DNA of 64,000 nucleotides, from contig NC_134574.1 of assembly GCF_050947875.1 (NCBI RefSeq), positions 157,212,699-157,276,698 of the forward strand. Direction: 5' to 3'. A program made the position numbers and the translations under genes. Within the stretch, counting starts at the first letter, position 1. Every line of letters begins with the position of its first letter. This document shows, piece by piece, positions 1 to 12,076 of this stretch. The stretch comes from Dermacentor variabilis (taxonomy: Eukaryota; Arthropoda; Arachnida; Ixodida; Ixodidae). The notes beneath the pieces are model-generated. The model saw only the letters and a list, made by a program, of their open reading frames with translations, was not told the DNA's origin and searched no databases.

Positions 1-2440
1 TTATTATATTTTGTTTTATAATTGCACACACACAGAGATTTTTTATTCAAGCATATGTAGTTGTACTTCAATGTGCGAATATATGAAACATATAAAGTAC
101 TGGTGGACCACTAGAGTTGGAACACAGATGACAAAGTCCGTGCTCACAGTGCGGCAGTTTCAGCCGTCTGTTTCCTTTCTTTCCTTGCTTGCCCATGGAT
201 TATACGTCAGCAAAGTTTATTGAAAGATGCAATAAGGGTGAGTGAAAAAAATTTCTAAAGATATTTTTGTCAGAAAGCGTAACCTGCGGAGCCATGACCA
301 TGCCGGCCGTTCCCCCCCCCCCCCCTTTCTGGATCTACCAGTGGTGAAGTGCCGGATCTGCCATGAGACTACTACCGCGGATACTCGAAGTTTTTCGCAC
401 ACAGCTTATGCTAATGTCCTATAGCCCGAGAGTACCACACTAGTATGCATACTCCCCAGAATTTGCCCAGTGCTGCATTCCACCTTCTTGAATAGTGCTG
501 GACAAGGCATTCTAGACAATGAGAATCCCAAAAACAGAACCCGCTGAACAGGGGCTCAATTATAATAATATTTTCTTTTCCTTTCAATCGCTTTGGCGGA
601 CTTGGCGAAAAAGAAGAAAGAGAAAAAAAAAACTGCACGAACAACGCCAGACTACCACTGAACATTACCTAAGGTGAGCAAGTTGGAAAATATGGTGAGT
701 AAACCAAATCATCAATTACGGAAAAAAAAATCTGGATCAAGCAAGCTCAGGCAAATGCGAGACAGGGTTGATAAAGCGGAATGAGAAAATAAAGAGCACC
801 TTAATTCAGTCTCGATTTCTACGCGCGGAATCGTGCAATGCACTGTTGGACTTTACTTTTTTTTCTCTCTCTGCTTCGATTCCCCCGTAGAAGATGGGAT
901 TCCACTATAAGCCACCCCAAAAATTAGGAAGAAGCATACACATAGCTCCACAAAGCAGCTTAATTTCACAATGTTGTCGCCTGTCTCCAACGTATAGTGA
1001 AGCTGTATTGGGATTGCGGGAAAGAAGGAGTGTGTGGGTGGGTTGCAATAATTGTCGTCTGCTTGAACATCACAGTGTATTGCAGACGAGGGACGCCTGC
1101 AGAACGAGACACATTAACTCTCGACGATTGGCTCTTGTTTCTGCAGCCGTCCGTTGTCTACAACGCGAAGCGCTTTGCCCATATTTATGTGAAACCGACA
1201 AGGCCCGAATTTCGGTTTGATCTATAATGCTAACGGGGACTTTCATGGAGTCGAAATGGACAGAGTTGAACGCGTCGGTATGTATAAAAGATGGCCGAAC
1301 TTTCATTGTGGCATAACGAATGGCATCGCGATCACCATTGCCATAATGTGTTATATGGGTGGGGTGTGTTACTTTCTTTGTATTTTGCGCACACACTTCG
1401 CTTTGTCATTTTATTTATTTCTGGTTGCCTAAACCTTCGTTCAGCGGGGCAACAGATTAGCTGCCGCTTGCGCTATAGTGTTCATGATCACGCATGCCGC
1501 AAACCTTGCGTAGCCCTGCGATTGACTTCGCAGTTGTACACCACCGCCAAATGTGCAGCACGAAATAACTAATGACAAAAAACAAAAGAGAGAGAAAGAG
1601 AAGTTTCGGAATCGGTGACCGCGAATTCCCGCTGTGCCCGAGGTGTTTCTGATTAAAAGCCGCACTTTCGCAGCCGGGGGTCCCGCACAGGCCGCGCGAG
1701 ACAGTGATCGAACACGCCGCAGTCGCGTATGAACGCGAAGCGCGTGCCTACTTTCGCGGTGCAAGTATTACACACGCGCCTCCGTCTTGCTTTTTGTTTA
1801 AGGATTTCTATTTGAAAGCTACCCGCACGACTCGTTCCGGACGTAAGCGAGAGGTCGCGCGGCTGGCAGCGTCCTGACCTTCTTAGGACCACCGCGTGTT
1901 TACAGTATGCCTGCAGGCAGAGGGCGCAGAGTCCTGGTTTGTTGCTTAGAGAACGCGCCGCTTGTATGAAGGCTTCATCTACGTATACACTCCTCATTGG
2001 ACATCCCGATTCGACACTCATCGACAACTGAGGGCTGAAGTGGCAAAATTAGTCGTTCATAAGTGCTGTTTGCAATATCTGTAGCTGGGCCGCGTTTGCC
2101 ATGCTCCCCGACATTGGAAGTTGTCGGGTGCCGCCTATATGGAAACGTTTCGCCACCATAACTTTTTCAAGCTGGTTCACATATTAGAGTAGGTATGACA
2201 AACTTAAATGCCGCGCTGCCATGCTGTCATGGAAGGGTATAGCTTCACTGCAAACGGAGACGCTCTGCCCCTCTGCCTACGTTAGCTGCGGAAAGCAAGC
2301 GACATTTCTTTCGTGCATTATGCATGCATGCCGTAGCCAAGGGATCACTTCGCGTTTCTGTAATGAATCTCGCTTTCCCCCCCCTCCCTTTTCCCCCCTT
2401 TTTGGCAGTGGGAGCACCAGCTGAAGATCACCCACCCCGA
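1..2440. other. Unassigned DNA
   Basis: I see no gene or recognisable repeat here. The open frames are short and lack domain signatures. A C-rich homopolymer lies at about 310-326 and CpG is fairly frequent between 1600 and 2000. This could be intron or intergenic DNA. Confidence 0.5.
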
Positions 2441-2444
2441 TAAC

Positions 2445-2573
2445 TAGCGCAAGCGGGGGACCGGGTGAAGAGGACTGCTCGGCGTCAAGGCTTCCTGGAC
2501 TAAGGGAATCCGCCCATCATAGGACTAAAAACTGTTTGCTAAATAAACGTTTTGTTCATCATCATCATCATCC
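2445..2573 (+). mobile_element. LINE or SINE 3' end with (ATC)n tail
   Basis: A GC-rich stretch is followed by an A/T-rich segment containing AATAAA (about 2541-2546), then a short (ATC)n run at 2558-2572. This order of 3' UTR, polyadenylation-like signal and simple-sequence tail is the usual 3' end of a non-LTR retrotransposon. No coding remainder can be read upstream, so it is a heavily 5'-truncated copy. Family not determined. Confidence 0.4.
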
Positions 2574-3927
2574 TGGTCCTTTCTAGGTGAGCGGCGCACT
2601 GTTGAGTTGAGTGGTTGTAGACTACTGGTGGGATTAGCCTTGCAGTTGCTGCCGGCAATTGCTCCACCGTAGCGACACATAAAATGAGTAAATTACATAA
2701 ATCAGACACAGACCTCACAATTACAAATAGTCGCTCCTAAGGTCACCATGTGGAGCACAAATCCGTGTCCTGCAGGTAATTTAAAAAAAAAAAACGAGAA
2801 ACCTTCCTACACAACTGGTTCCCCCGCGCGGGAAAACAATGTCCTGTAGAGAACTGTGAGGAGCTCCTCTCTTCTTGAGGGACCCGAATAACACACTCCT
2901 TTCCGCGTTGTACAGAGTACAGCACATAAAGTATTGATTTATGTCACCGCGCACAACACACGTTGAACATAATGGAGACAACGCCAGGCCAGTCTTATAC
3001 ATTTCACGCAGGGGTACGAGCGGCGCACTTGCAGTGGCGCTTTTGCAAGTTCTGTATTGGATGGTTTACAGAAGTCACGTATCATAATCATTGTGACGTT
3101 CCAGGCAGTGCATTCTTACGTGGCTTTTTTACGTGCGACCTCGAGTGTCCTCTTGCCATAGGTGCGTGGCTTCCACGAGAGCAAGTGTACACGGGCTTTC
3201 ATTCGAAGTCTCAGCTGCTTTCGCACCATCTATACCTGTTTGCACTCTGCACGCATGATTGCCACCGCTTGATGTACATGATGTGCTTGTATCTCGGCAA
3301 TCTATAAATATAATTAAGGGTCCTCTAACACAGCCCCACCGTGTGTTCTGAGTTTTTTTCGGGATTGGGCACAGAAACATCTCGCCTAGTACAGTCCTTA
3401 TATTCAAAGTAAGACGTAAAACACCTTACGCACTGGTAAATTCGAATTTTGTTTTTTTGATTTGCTCTGTTACGTTCCGTGAATGCGAAGCCATCAAAAA
3501 TTGCAAGCTATGTAAATTCAGTATCGGCTCCGAGCAACCGAAACGGAAAGGCGTTGTAAACCCATGTGCCGGTCTATACTTGGTGGGTGCTGAAACAGAT
3601 GCGTAGAGGCTACACCCCTGAAGCTTTCCCTTCGCTGCCACACAAAGCTATGCGTAGGTACATAATTGTATTCGTTTGTCCAAAATCGCGATTGGCTAGC
3701 GTAAGAATCTTTTTCTTTTTTCTTTTTTTTTAGGTTTTCACGCTCGATTTGTTCATGCCAGCCTCCTATACTTAGTAGGCCGATGAGTCTTGCGCATTAG
3801 AACAAATCCTCCTCCTAATAATCATCGTCGTCATCTTAATCATATTTGACTCTGTATGCAAGCTTCAGAGTGTGACGTCTCGAAGTAGTGGTGGCGATAC
3901 CATTACAGTGCGTGCAGGAGAAAATAT
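2574..3927. other. Unassigned DNA
   Basis: No gene, tRNA-like structure or clear repeat boundary was found. All open frames are short and none resembles a protein family I know. Confidence 0.45.
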
Positions 3928-4401
3928 TCGAGGACGCTTCAGCTTCGCCTTTAAGAGTGGAACGTGATAGCATTAAAAGACCCCTGGCTGTTTTTAATGC
4001 TTCCCGGCAACTGCAGCTTATGTAACCGCAACGTTTACCGAAAAACGCTGGCGGCGAACGCTATGCACGAAGGCTGGCTTTCTGGTAGAAACGCGGCCTC
4101 TTGCGTGGGTCGATCTCCTGTTATTGTTTCGCACTTTTAATATTTCCGTCTGAGAAGAGCTAACATAAAGGATATGCGATGTCGGTGCTCTTTGTTTCTT
4201 TTTCATTACATTTCTTTGTGGGCTGCCGTTCTCAAAATTCCGAGGAATAACTTTTTAAAGAACGAAAGAGAAGGTATGAGCAACTTTGGTGGTAGAAGAG
4301 TGGTTGGGTAGGCGTGGTTCGGAGTTTGGTTCGAAATTATTTTTGTCGAAGCGACGTCCGACACCGAATTTTCTGCGGGGCCCTTAACGCTTTCGCGTTA
4401 A
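3928..4401 (+). mobile_element. Palindrome-ended repeat, copy 1 (divergent interior)
   Basis: The left end reads GAGGACGCTTCAGCTTCGCC, then AAGAGTGGAACGTGATAGC. The right end reads CCGACACCGAATTTTCTGC and finishes in the palindrome TTAACGCTTTCGCGTTAA (4384-4401). Both ends match the ends of the copies at 12077-12549 and 25107-25561, and the total length (474 bp) is like theirs. The interior, about 3985-4340, shows no tRNA-like module and does not resemble the other two. It is either an older diverged copy or an element with a replaced interior. No transposase is encoded. Confidence 0.55.
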
Positions 4402-7400
4402 AACGTCCACGAAATCTGCTGGTTCAAATTTTCTTGACAGGCAAGAATACTCTAGGCGCGGATAATTTTTCGAAGTTTACTTTGCAAAGCATGCTGCTTG
4501 TAGCTGCATGTTTATAGGTAAGCCATGTTTCCCTATATCATGAGTGAATATATTTGCTTTGGCACGAAGTCAACGTAAGGACATTGCCACCATCTTTAGC
4601 GATTAAAACAAAGAGCCTTTCTAACTTGGTCATGGGGTACTCGCGCTTGGTGCTCTTCCGCTTTTTGAATTAATTCTCCGTAAAATATGCCTCCTGCGAA
4701 CAGACTTTCTGGGAACACTGAGCATCGAAAGACGTACACGGGCTTGCAAAAGCAAGACACATAGCTAAGACGTATAACAAACAGTTTAAGACTTTCGAGG
4801 TGTTCGTGCCTGCACGGCCGGGGTTCAGCGACAGCGTCCATTCATCTGCCAACCTCCCACGACGTAAATACCGGGTAGTGAAATTCAAGTCTTCTCCTTT
4901 CTTTTTCGTTCTTTCTTCTTTACCTCGACGTTGTACGAAGACATCCATCTCTCTAAAACACGATCCGGGCGCACACAGAAGAAAGAATCCACCGCCGCCG
5001 AAAATCCCGCGGCAGCCACGCTTTTCAGAGCAACCCGACTCTCACCTCTTTCGTCTTGTTACCTTTTGTGTGTGGGTGTACGTGTATTTCGGGGTGTAGG
5101 TCAAACCAGCCTCGCAAGGTGTTGCGTGCGGCTCGAGTTTGATTTAAGAGGAGGGCGCGAGGTGTCGCCACATTTATTGCCTCTTTCGGAGCGTGAACGC
5201 CAGAATGTTGCGATCTCTCGAGGCAGCAGCTTCGTGCCGCAACTTTTCCTTTCAAGGTTGAGATGTGCTTCGTATCGTGGCTCTGAGTACGAAAAGCGCC
5301 GCTATTCGAAACCGCAGAAACTCTATACAATGGCGCGCAATGCTAGGCCACGTGTAGCTATGTGTGTATGGAAACGTCATTAGTCTTCTGGCGCGTAAGA
5401 GTGGCTCGACAGTCTAGACCATGCGTGGGCGTGAGATCCGGCCACACAATGCATTTGTCGCTTTTGTTGCTTCTCGCAACATCTTGAAGGTTGAAAGCCC
5501 CCTTTTCATCCTCTGGTCGCTTTCTTTTATTTACCCTCTTCGTTTCGAAACTGAACTCGAGTGAGTAAAGAAAAAGAAACAAGAAAATAACAGAAAGAAC
5601 ACTTGCCAGTTTGTTACCCTATATAGCACATACTAACGACGGAGTTCTGATTTGTGCACATGGTGCAAGATGGAAAATGTAAAAAAGAAAGTTAGTGAAA
5701 AAGATATGCAATCCCTTTGGGTCTATAATTTGAGGCTCCCAGCCGTCCTGCTCAGTTTTGTAAGCGTCTGCTCCAAATTAATTCTTAGTAAAACGACGTG
5801 AGAGGTCAATGGCGCGCAATCATAAATCACCGCGAACGGCCAGTTGAATTCGCTAAGTTATAATTCCCTGCATGAAAGTCACTTGGCACAAGTTTTCACT
5901 TTCCACAACGATTTCTCGATGAGCGCGACCCGCAAGGGAGAGAATAAGCTTTTAATCTGAGCAATCGCAGTCTGCGCCATAGCTGGGCGGCATCCTCATT
6001 CCAGGTAGCCGCGAGCCATGGCCATCTCCCACATGCCCGTTTGATGACGCTGCGCTGTCTCTTTGGCTGCGGGTCTTACAGCTTGGCCTCTTACCGCTCA
6101 CCGGCTAGTGTCTGGGTGTCTGCGGTGCCATTTCTTCCGACACATTCCCATACCATATAGCATAGGGTGGCCGAAACATGACAGTACGCGGAGAGAGGTA
6201 CGAATGCTGAGTAGCTGAGATTTGGTTCAATAAGATACAGTGCTGTTGGTTTGCAATTTCCTGAGATTTACTGCCTCTTCCCTAATTAGGCTGGGGTGAA
6301 GTGGCGGGTAACTTCTTCTGTATGGCCTGTAGTGTTGCAAAATATCGCAGCACTTTTTTGAGACTTCATTCTGTGCTCCTCGGCGCGTCCTGTGAGAAAG
6401 CGCGCTGAACGTTAGCTCGGGCGAAGACGTCGACTGCCTCATTCTCCAGCAAGAAGAAAGAGGAATATTAGCTAATCCATGCGCGCTATTCTTTTTTTTA
6501 TCGCTGTTATCAATCATATGAGTATTAATTGACAGAGATTATAGATGTTTAGTGATTGAGAATCGTTGCCGCGCGGATTACCTGATCGCCTGTGATTTAT
6601 CAAAGGTAACGCGCTAGGGCGACATAACTTGCACCATATAAGCCAATACAAAATTCATCATACAAATTTTTTGGGGACACTATTGAATTTTCGTTGCATT
6701 CAGTAGGCTTTTTCTTGAAAGTAAATTGAACGTGCTGCGTGATTTTAGCAAGGGGAGTCATGGAAGACTGAAGATTGAACGAGAAGACAACAGATATTGC
6801 AGTCGGATGAATATAACTTGTATTTCCATGGCAAGTTATAGAGTGTTTCACTTTACTACGTTGTAGCACATGCATGATTTTATAAACGGCAAGCTTGTAG
6901 GCTGTGAACGTTTCAACTTTCATTTACGAAACATTTTGCTGAGTAGTCATTGAAAAGTTATTGAACATTAGAAATGGTAGTGATAATAAGTATCCCGACC
7001 AAAATTTTATCAACGAATGTTCAAAATTGGCATTTCAATTTGTTGAAAGCTAATTGAGACATTTCACTTTTAGAGTTTTCTGCTTTAACATTGATAATGT
7101 ATTCAATGTCAACGACGAAAGTATGTTGAAAGGCCGTTAAATTATCATACGAATTTTATTCAGCGGAGTTAAATATATCCCTGCTTCATTGAAATACACT
7201 TTTCATTGAAAACATAACTGCAGTTCTTTCAAAAGCTCTTATTTTGCTTTTGACACAGCAATTGTATGGTGCTTGCTTGCGAGTTAACAATTATTCAACA
7301 ATGTGTCAACAAAAATCAGTATTCTGTTTTATAAAGGTTCTTATGAGTTTTATGAAACGAACTGCGGTGAGCTAAGAACACAAAGGAAGTAGAAGACACA

Positions 7401-7988
7401 GTACATCAGCACCAAAAACAACCACCACGAGCAATGATTTCAGGCAGCAAAAACAATATCTTCGCAACCTCCCCACACACGAAGCATCTGCCTACATGCC
7501 TTGTCCTTGCCAAAAGCGAAGCGTGATACTGAAAGCATAAGAAAGTAACTATACTTAACAGCACGAATATTAACCAGCATATTCAGCGTCTGTATAGAAC
7601 ATATAGCTGCACTTTCAAATCATCTGCTGACCTATCGGAGACAAGAATGATGTCAGCTCTTCTAGTTAAGGGAGCAGCTTAAATGTCGGCGGTGAACCAC
7701 GCGTTCCCATCACTCGAAACTATGCCCCATCCTCTCTCTCCATTTCTTTCTCCACCTACTAATATTTCAGTCACACAGCAAGTCACACTGATTAAGCATA
7801 CATGCACATAGTCTTATTGCCTTGTGCGTTTAGAAAAAAAAAATATTAATGCTTGAAACTTTTATGCGATAGAGGCAGATAACCCATGTAGTAAGCCGCA
7901 AGAACTTCCCAAGCCACAATATTGAAGATTAGACTTGCTAAACAATGTTACCTTGGTGGCTGATCAATTACAGTGCCAGAGTTCCCCC
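4402..7988. other. Unassigned DNA, AT-rich from about 6900 to 7350
   Basis: No gene or dated repeat could be supported. The stretch from about 6900 to 7350 is AT-rich, with many short TTGAA/TTCAA words that suggest an old repeat, but I could not define its ends. Open frames around 4800-5400 are without recognisable domains. Confidence 0.45.
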
Positions 7989-8246
7989 TAGCAATTTTTA
8001 CATTATCTTATGGGGCTTTACGTGCCAAAACCACTTTCTGATTATGAGGCACGCCCTATAGGGGGGGACTCCTGAAATTTAGACCACCTGGGGTTCTTTA
8101 ACGTGCACTAAATCTAAGTACACGGGTGTTTTCGCATGTCGCCCCCATCGAAATGCGGCCGCCGTGGCCGGGATTCGATCCCGCGACCTCGTGCTCAGCA
8201 GCCCAACACCATAGCCACTGAGCAACCACGGCGGGTTAGCAATTTT
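7989..8246 (-). mobile_element. tRNA-derived SINE (Ruka-like), with perfect 10-bp target-site duplication
   Basis: On the minus strand the element begins at about 8236 with a tRNA-like head: an A-box-like segment (TGGCTATGGTG type) and a B box GGATCGAATCC near 8171-8181. The body follows, with the recurring tick SINE phrases for 'GCACGTTAAAGAACCCCAGG' and 'GGCACGTAAAGCCCC', and ends near 8005. The sequence TAGCAATTTT occurs at both 7989-7998 and 8237-8246, a perfect target-site duplication that marks insertion by LINE machinery. It sits immediately upstream of a LINE 3' end on the other strand. Confidence 0.85.
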
Positions 8247-8329
8247 CGCAGAAAACTCTGTGCGCAAGTCGTGTGTCACAGAGAGCAGCGTAGAAACAGT
8301 GCGCGCATACCAAGTAGTAGTTCTCTCAT

Positions 8330-8546
8330 GCGTTCTTGATCCCCGTAAATACCCAACTCGACACCCGAGCAGTGGGAGGCCGTGCTGCCTAGCTCAGACC
8401 CCCGTGACCAGAAGGAACTGGTGCGGCGGGCCCGGGACACAGCAAGAGCCGCAGGAGCCCTGGACTGAGGACGCCTGCTCGCACAAGCAGGAAGACACCT
8501 GCTAAACTTTTTTTTTATAAATGTTTTTCCTCTTCCTCTTCCTCGA
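8330..8546 (+). mobile_element. Non-LTR retrotransposon 3' end with C-terminal codons and (TTCCTC)n tail
   Basis: A frame from about 8359 to 8467 reads TPEQWEAVLPSSDPRDQ and then a KELVRRARDTARAAGALD-stop ending. It is an amphipathic, charged tail of the type found at the C-terminus of LINE ORF2 proteins in arachnid genomes. It is followed by a short A/T-rich 3' UTR and a (TTCCTC)n tail at about 8528-8545. Only the last codons remain; the RT domain is missing, so this is a dead 5'-truncated insertion. Clade (I or Jockey-like) is uncertain. Confidence 0.55.
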
Positions 8547-8846
8547 AAAATGGTGTGCTCCGATTCTGACTAGCGTTGATTAATTATGTAGTCACTAATT
8601 GCCTTATTAGAAGAAATAAAAATAAATAGTGTGACCCACTACAAGCGACGGCAAATACTATTACATTGCTTCCGCCCCCCAGCTATGTGGCACTTGCATA
8701 CCTTTAAGCTTTGGCACACGTTACGGGAACGCACGGAATTATAGGCCACAGCATGTGGACACAAACGGGTGCAAATCAATACGCATCACTGCTTGCTGGA
8801 ACAACTCTGTTCTACAAAGCACTATGCTGCCTGCACACCTGCATAG

Positions 8847-8850
<4 letters not shown>

Positions 8851-8904
<54 letters not shown>

Positions 8905-9010
8905 AATAGAAGAGAACGAAGGCACGGAGGTTAAACAGAGGCACGTCCGGTTTGCTACCTTGCATTGGGGGAAGGAGTATAGGGAAGAAAAGAGAGAGAG
9001 AGAGGAGATA
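8851..9010 (+). repeat. (GA)n microsatellite plus linked GA-associated repeat, copy 1
   Basis: (GA)n runs from 8851 to about 8903. It is followed by a GAGGTTAAACAGAGG-like phrase, CCGGTTTGCTACCTTGCAT and a GGGGGAAGG purine stretch. The same order of phrases occurs at about 13565, 20415 and 36489, all on the plus strand, so the unit is a dispersed repeat that carries its own GA array. Confidence 0.6.
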
Positions 9011-9439
9011 GACATAGGGCAATAGCCTGAATGCATAGAGGGGTTCGCGTTACATTGTCCCGTACACAGTTACTAGAAAGCGTGGTAATGACGTGTCCAT
9101 TTGTTTTTTCTTCACTGACTTGCATCAGATGAGATAGTCTTATAGACCGTATTACGCTCTGTTTTACTCGCTAACATTTCGGACAGCTGTGACACTGTGC
9201 TCAGGAGCTCTCCAGCCGCGTCGTCAGCCGCTTCGGGCATACGTGGGGAGGTGGGACGCTACCGAGCATCCGCTACAGTAGCGGTGGATGCTCGACTATT
9301 TCATCAAAGCTGCATCACATCTCTATGGCCCCCCTCCCTCCCCCCCCCCCGGCTTGCGAGATGAGAACCCGTATGAACAACCTAGTGCCAGGTCATGGTA
9401 CATCTCTACCCATTAGGAAAAAACAAACAAAAAAAACGG

Positions 9440-9565
9440 CGGGTTTCCGGTGGCACCGGGATTCGAACCCAGTGCCTGCCGCATATACGAGGCGGACGCT
9501 GTACCCTTTCAGAAGTGGCATGACAGCCGCGTCTCGTTGTAACGAAACCATCCAGAGAGGGAGGA
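9440..9565 (-). mobile_element. tRNA-like SINE head
   Basis: Read on the minus strand this stretch has an A-box-like segment (GGGTACAGCGTCC), an anticodon-loop-like CTCGTAT and a canonical B box GGTTCGAATCC (complement of 9459-9469). It is followed by a T-rich 3' part. The head differs from the Ruka-like SINEs, so it represents another tRNA ancestry. No acceptor-stem pairing good enough for a functional tRNA was seen, so I call it SINE-derived rather than a tRNA gene. Confidence 0.45.
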
Positions 9566-9579
9566 ACTAAAACGAAAAA

Positions 9580-10345
9580 AAAAAAAAAAACCCATCCGCT
9601 TGTGTCATTCCACGGCAACAACGGCGAGTGCCAGCAGCAGTAAATAAGTGCGCATCCTCGTCGGCCGATAAACAAGCGTCAGTCGACGCGTGCAAACTCT
9701 GCACGGGCCCCCGTCAGGGAGCGCATATTTCCAACACTCGGTTCTTTTGTTTCTGCATCACTGTCAGACGTGCCTGGGTAGGCGGCTCGACGCAACGAGC
9801 TGCACGCATGCGCACGGGTGTGCTGGCTCCTTCCTCGCCTTATGGCGTCGCGTATCACGCCTATATACTGCTTCGATCACGGACAGCCTGCTGTCGGTCC
9901 CGTGATTACGTCTTCAGCCGCAGCTGCGAACATCGCTGGCGCCTCGGGAAGTGCGGTCTTGGACGTCCCGCGAACTCTCATCGATGTATATAGAGTTGCG
10001 CCGCATCCGGCGAGAAAGATTTACGTTCGCCGTGTTTACCGTGGAGACAGGCGACTCGTCTATATGCAAGTGTTCTCACCGCGCCCGCTGCGATGCCGAC
10101 GAGAGCTGCGGACGCGGGCTATACACCTTCCCTGCACGAGCACGCTCCCCTTGAATTTCGTGGAAATCGCGTTCCTTTCTTTTGTTTTGTTTTATCGTTA
10201 AGGCAATCTAAGATCAGGAGGAGGAATTGTATCACCATACCGATCACGCGACGGGAGCTCAATAATAGGACGAGTGGGGCGCAGAGCGCTAAATATAACA
10301 TTCCGTGATTTCAGCACCTAAACTGACATACACACGTACATGCAG
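9580..10345. other. Unassigned GC-rich stretch
   Basis: CpG is frequent and several frames stay open for 100-130 codons in both directions, as expected from base composition. No domain, signal or splice structure supports a gene. Confidence 0.4.
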
Positions 10346-10597
10346 GTATGTATGTATGTATGTATGTATGTATGTATGTATGTATGTATGTATGTATGTA
10401 TGTATGTATGTATGTATGTATGTATGTATGTATGTATGTATGTATGTATGTATGTATGTATGTATGTATGTATGTATGTATGTATGTATGTATGTATGTA
10501 TGTATGTATGTATGTATGTATGTATGTATGTATGTATGTATGTATGTATGTATGTATGTATGTATGCATGCATGTATGTATGTATGTATGTATGTAC
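10346..10597 (+). repeat. (GTAT)n tetranucleotide microsatellite, about 250 bp
   Basis: An almost uninterrupted tetranucleotide array of about 63 units. A short GCATGCATG interruption near 10565-10573 is the only break. The long open frames that read MYVC or HTYI repeats on both strands come from this array and are not genes. Confidence 0.98.
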
Positions 10598-10815
10598 GTT
10601 TTTAAACAATTGCCACAAAAATAAAACCTATCACGAGGAAACTTCCATCAACTGAGCAAGCATTGTACTCAAACTAGCGGAAGTATTAAACAGTTTTCTA
10701 GCGGACAAAACTGAAAGGTCCGATTAATTACAAGCTCCGCTATAACTGGATAACTATATAGAGGCTCCGTAAAGCGTATATCATAGAATTATGCGCCCCA
10801 GTTCAAACCTCAATT

Positions 10816-11052
10816 GAATGATTGGGTTTCACGTGCCATAACCACGATTTGATTATGAGACCCGCTGTAGTGGGGGTCTCCGGATTAATTTTGACCACCA
10901 GGGGATCTTTAACGTGCCCCCGATGAGCGTTGAGGACGCGGACGTTCTTGCATTTAGACCCCGTCGAAATGCGGCCGCCGTGGCCGCGATTCCTTCCCGC
11001 GACCTCGTGCTTAGCAGCGCAACACCATAGCCGCTAAGCCACTGCGGCGGGT
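10816..11052 (-). mobile_element. tRNA-derived SINE (Ruka-like), copy 2
   Basis: Minus-strand element with a head ending at 11052 (ACCCGCCGCAGTGGCTTAGC when complemented) and a body containing the same phrases as the 7989-8246 copy, including the complement of CACGTGCCATAACCACG and of the ACCACCAGGGGATC motif. The B box is damaged: the complement of GCGATTCCTTCCC lacks the TTCGA core, so the internal promoter is probably dead. No clear target-site duplication was found. Confidence 0.8.
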
Positions 11053-11160
11053 CAGCTTAAAGCTCTTGCTGTATAGACAATTCAGCAAAGTGACGCAGAA
11101 CAAAGTTTCCCCGGGACTATAGTCGAATTACTCGACCTTCCCCTGAAAGTCTTATAAAAG

Positions 11161-11835
11161 GCCTCACGTGTTTGCAAGTATACTTATTGATTTATGCGAA
11201 TAATTGCAAACGTCCCATATGATTTTCACACGCAGCAACTCATTAAACAATTTAATGTTATAAATGTCCATGATTTTTATAATTATCGTTCACTCCAGAC
11301 ATACTGCTCGGCCACAGAAAAGAACAACTCTTTTTACAGCGAGATTTCAGAGTTGAGAGAAAATATTGCCGTATACACTGCGCGTCACCGCAATATTTGG
11401 CACATACCTACTCCTCAAAACAACTATGCGAAACAATCAATCGCTTTTACTCTTCCAGCTCTGCTCAGTAATCTTGCCAACAAATCTGTAGATGTGTCAC
11501 AGTTGTCTAAAAAAAAAAAAAACAATGCGAGATCAGTTCCCGCGAATTATGATGTATTTATTTATCTATTTTTCATATATTTTGCTCATAAATGTGAAGC
11601 TTTCTGCTGTATCTTTCAACATGCTATAATGTCCCGTTGTGCAATCATTGTCCGTACATCTGTGTGAAAGCAGTCATTTGTATGAAAATTGTTTCATAAC
11701 CACTGCTGCTGCTGCTGCTGTGTAAAGGGTCAGCCACCTCGTCGAGCTACTAATCTCAGTAGCTTTCTGTGGCTACTCCTTCCTTGTTATTTGTTCAAGG
11801 AGAATAAAAAATTCAATTCAAATTCAAATTCAAAT
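11161..11835 (+). mobile_element. CR1/L2-type LINE 3' end with (TTCAAA)n tail
   Basis: The frame beginning with ATG at 11194 (157 codons) reads RIIANVPYDFHTQQL, then QFNVINVHDFYNYRSLQTY, then YTARHRNIWHIPTP and FTLPALLSNL. This is the characteristic C-terminal region that follows the RT domain in CR1/L2/Jockey-group LINEs. The frame decays after SKKKKNN. A (CTG)n patch lies at about 11703-11720, then AATAAA and a TTCAAA-type tail at 11811-11834, which is a typical CR1-like 3' terminus. Only this end survives, a 5'-truncated insertion. A Ruka-like SINE lies directly upstream. Confidence 0.7.
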
Positions 11836-12076
11836 AGCTGGCGCTGTCGGATCCCGGCTTGGCTTGAGTGCATAGCAGGGAGACACGTGATGTCAGCGGC
11901 TGAGCTAAGAACGGCGTTCTGCCCGGCTCACCCATGCAGGGCGACTCGGCAGCCAATGCCACTGCGAGCAGGCAAAAATACATAAAAGTACATAAAATGA
12001 TGGGAGAGTCGTTATTCCGTACTGACGAAGACACACAGAACGGTGACGTAAGCGCGGGCCTGCGCTCGTGTCGTTA

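Noticed and set aside
10289..10655. Long repetitive proteins (MYVC, HTYI repeats)
   Set aside because: Translations of the tetranucleotide microsatellite.
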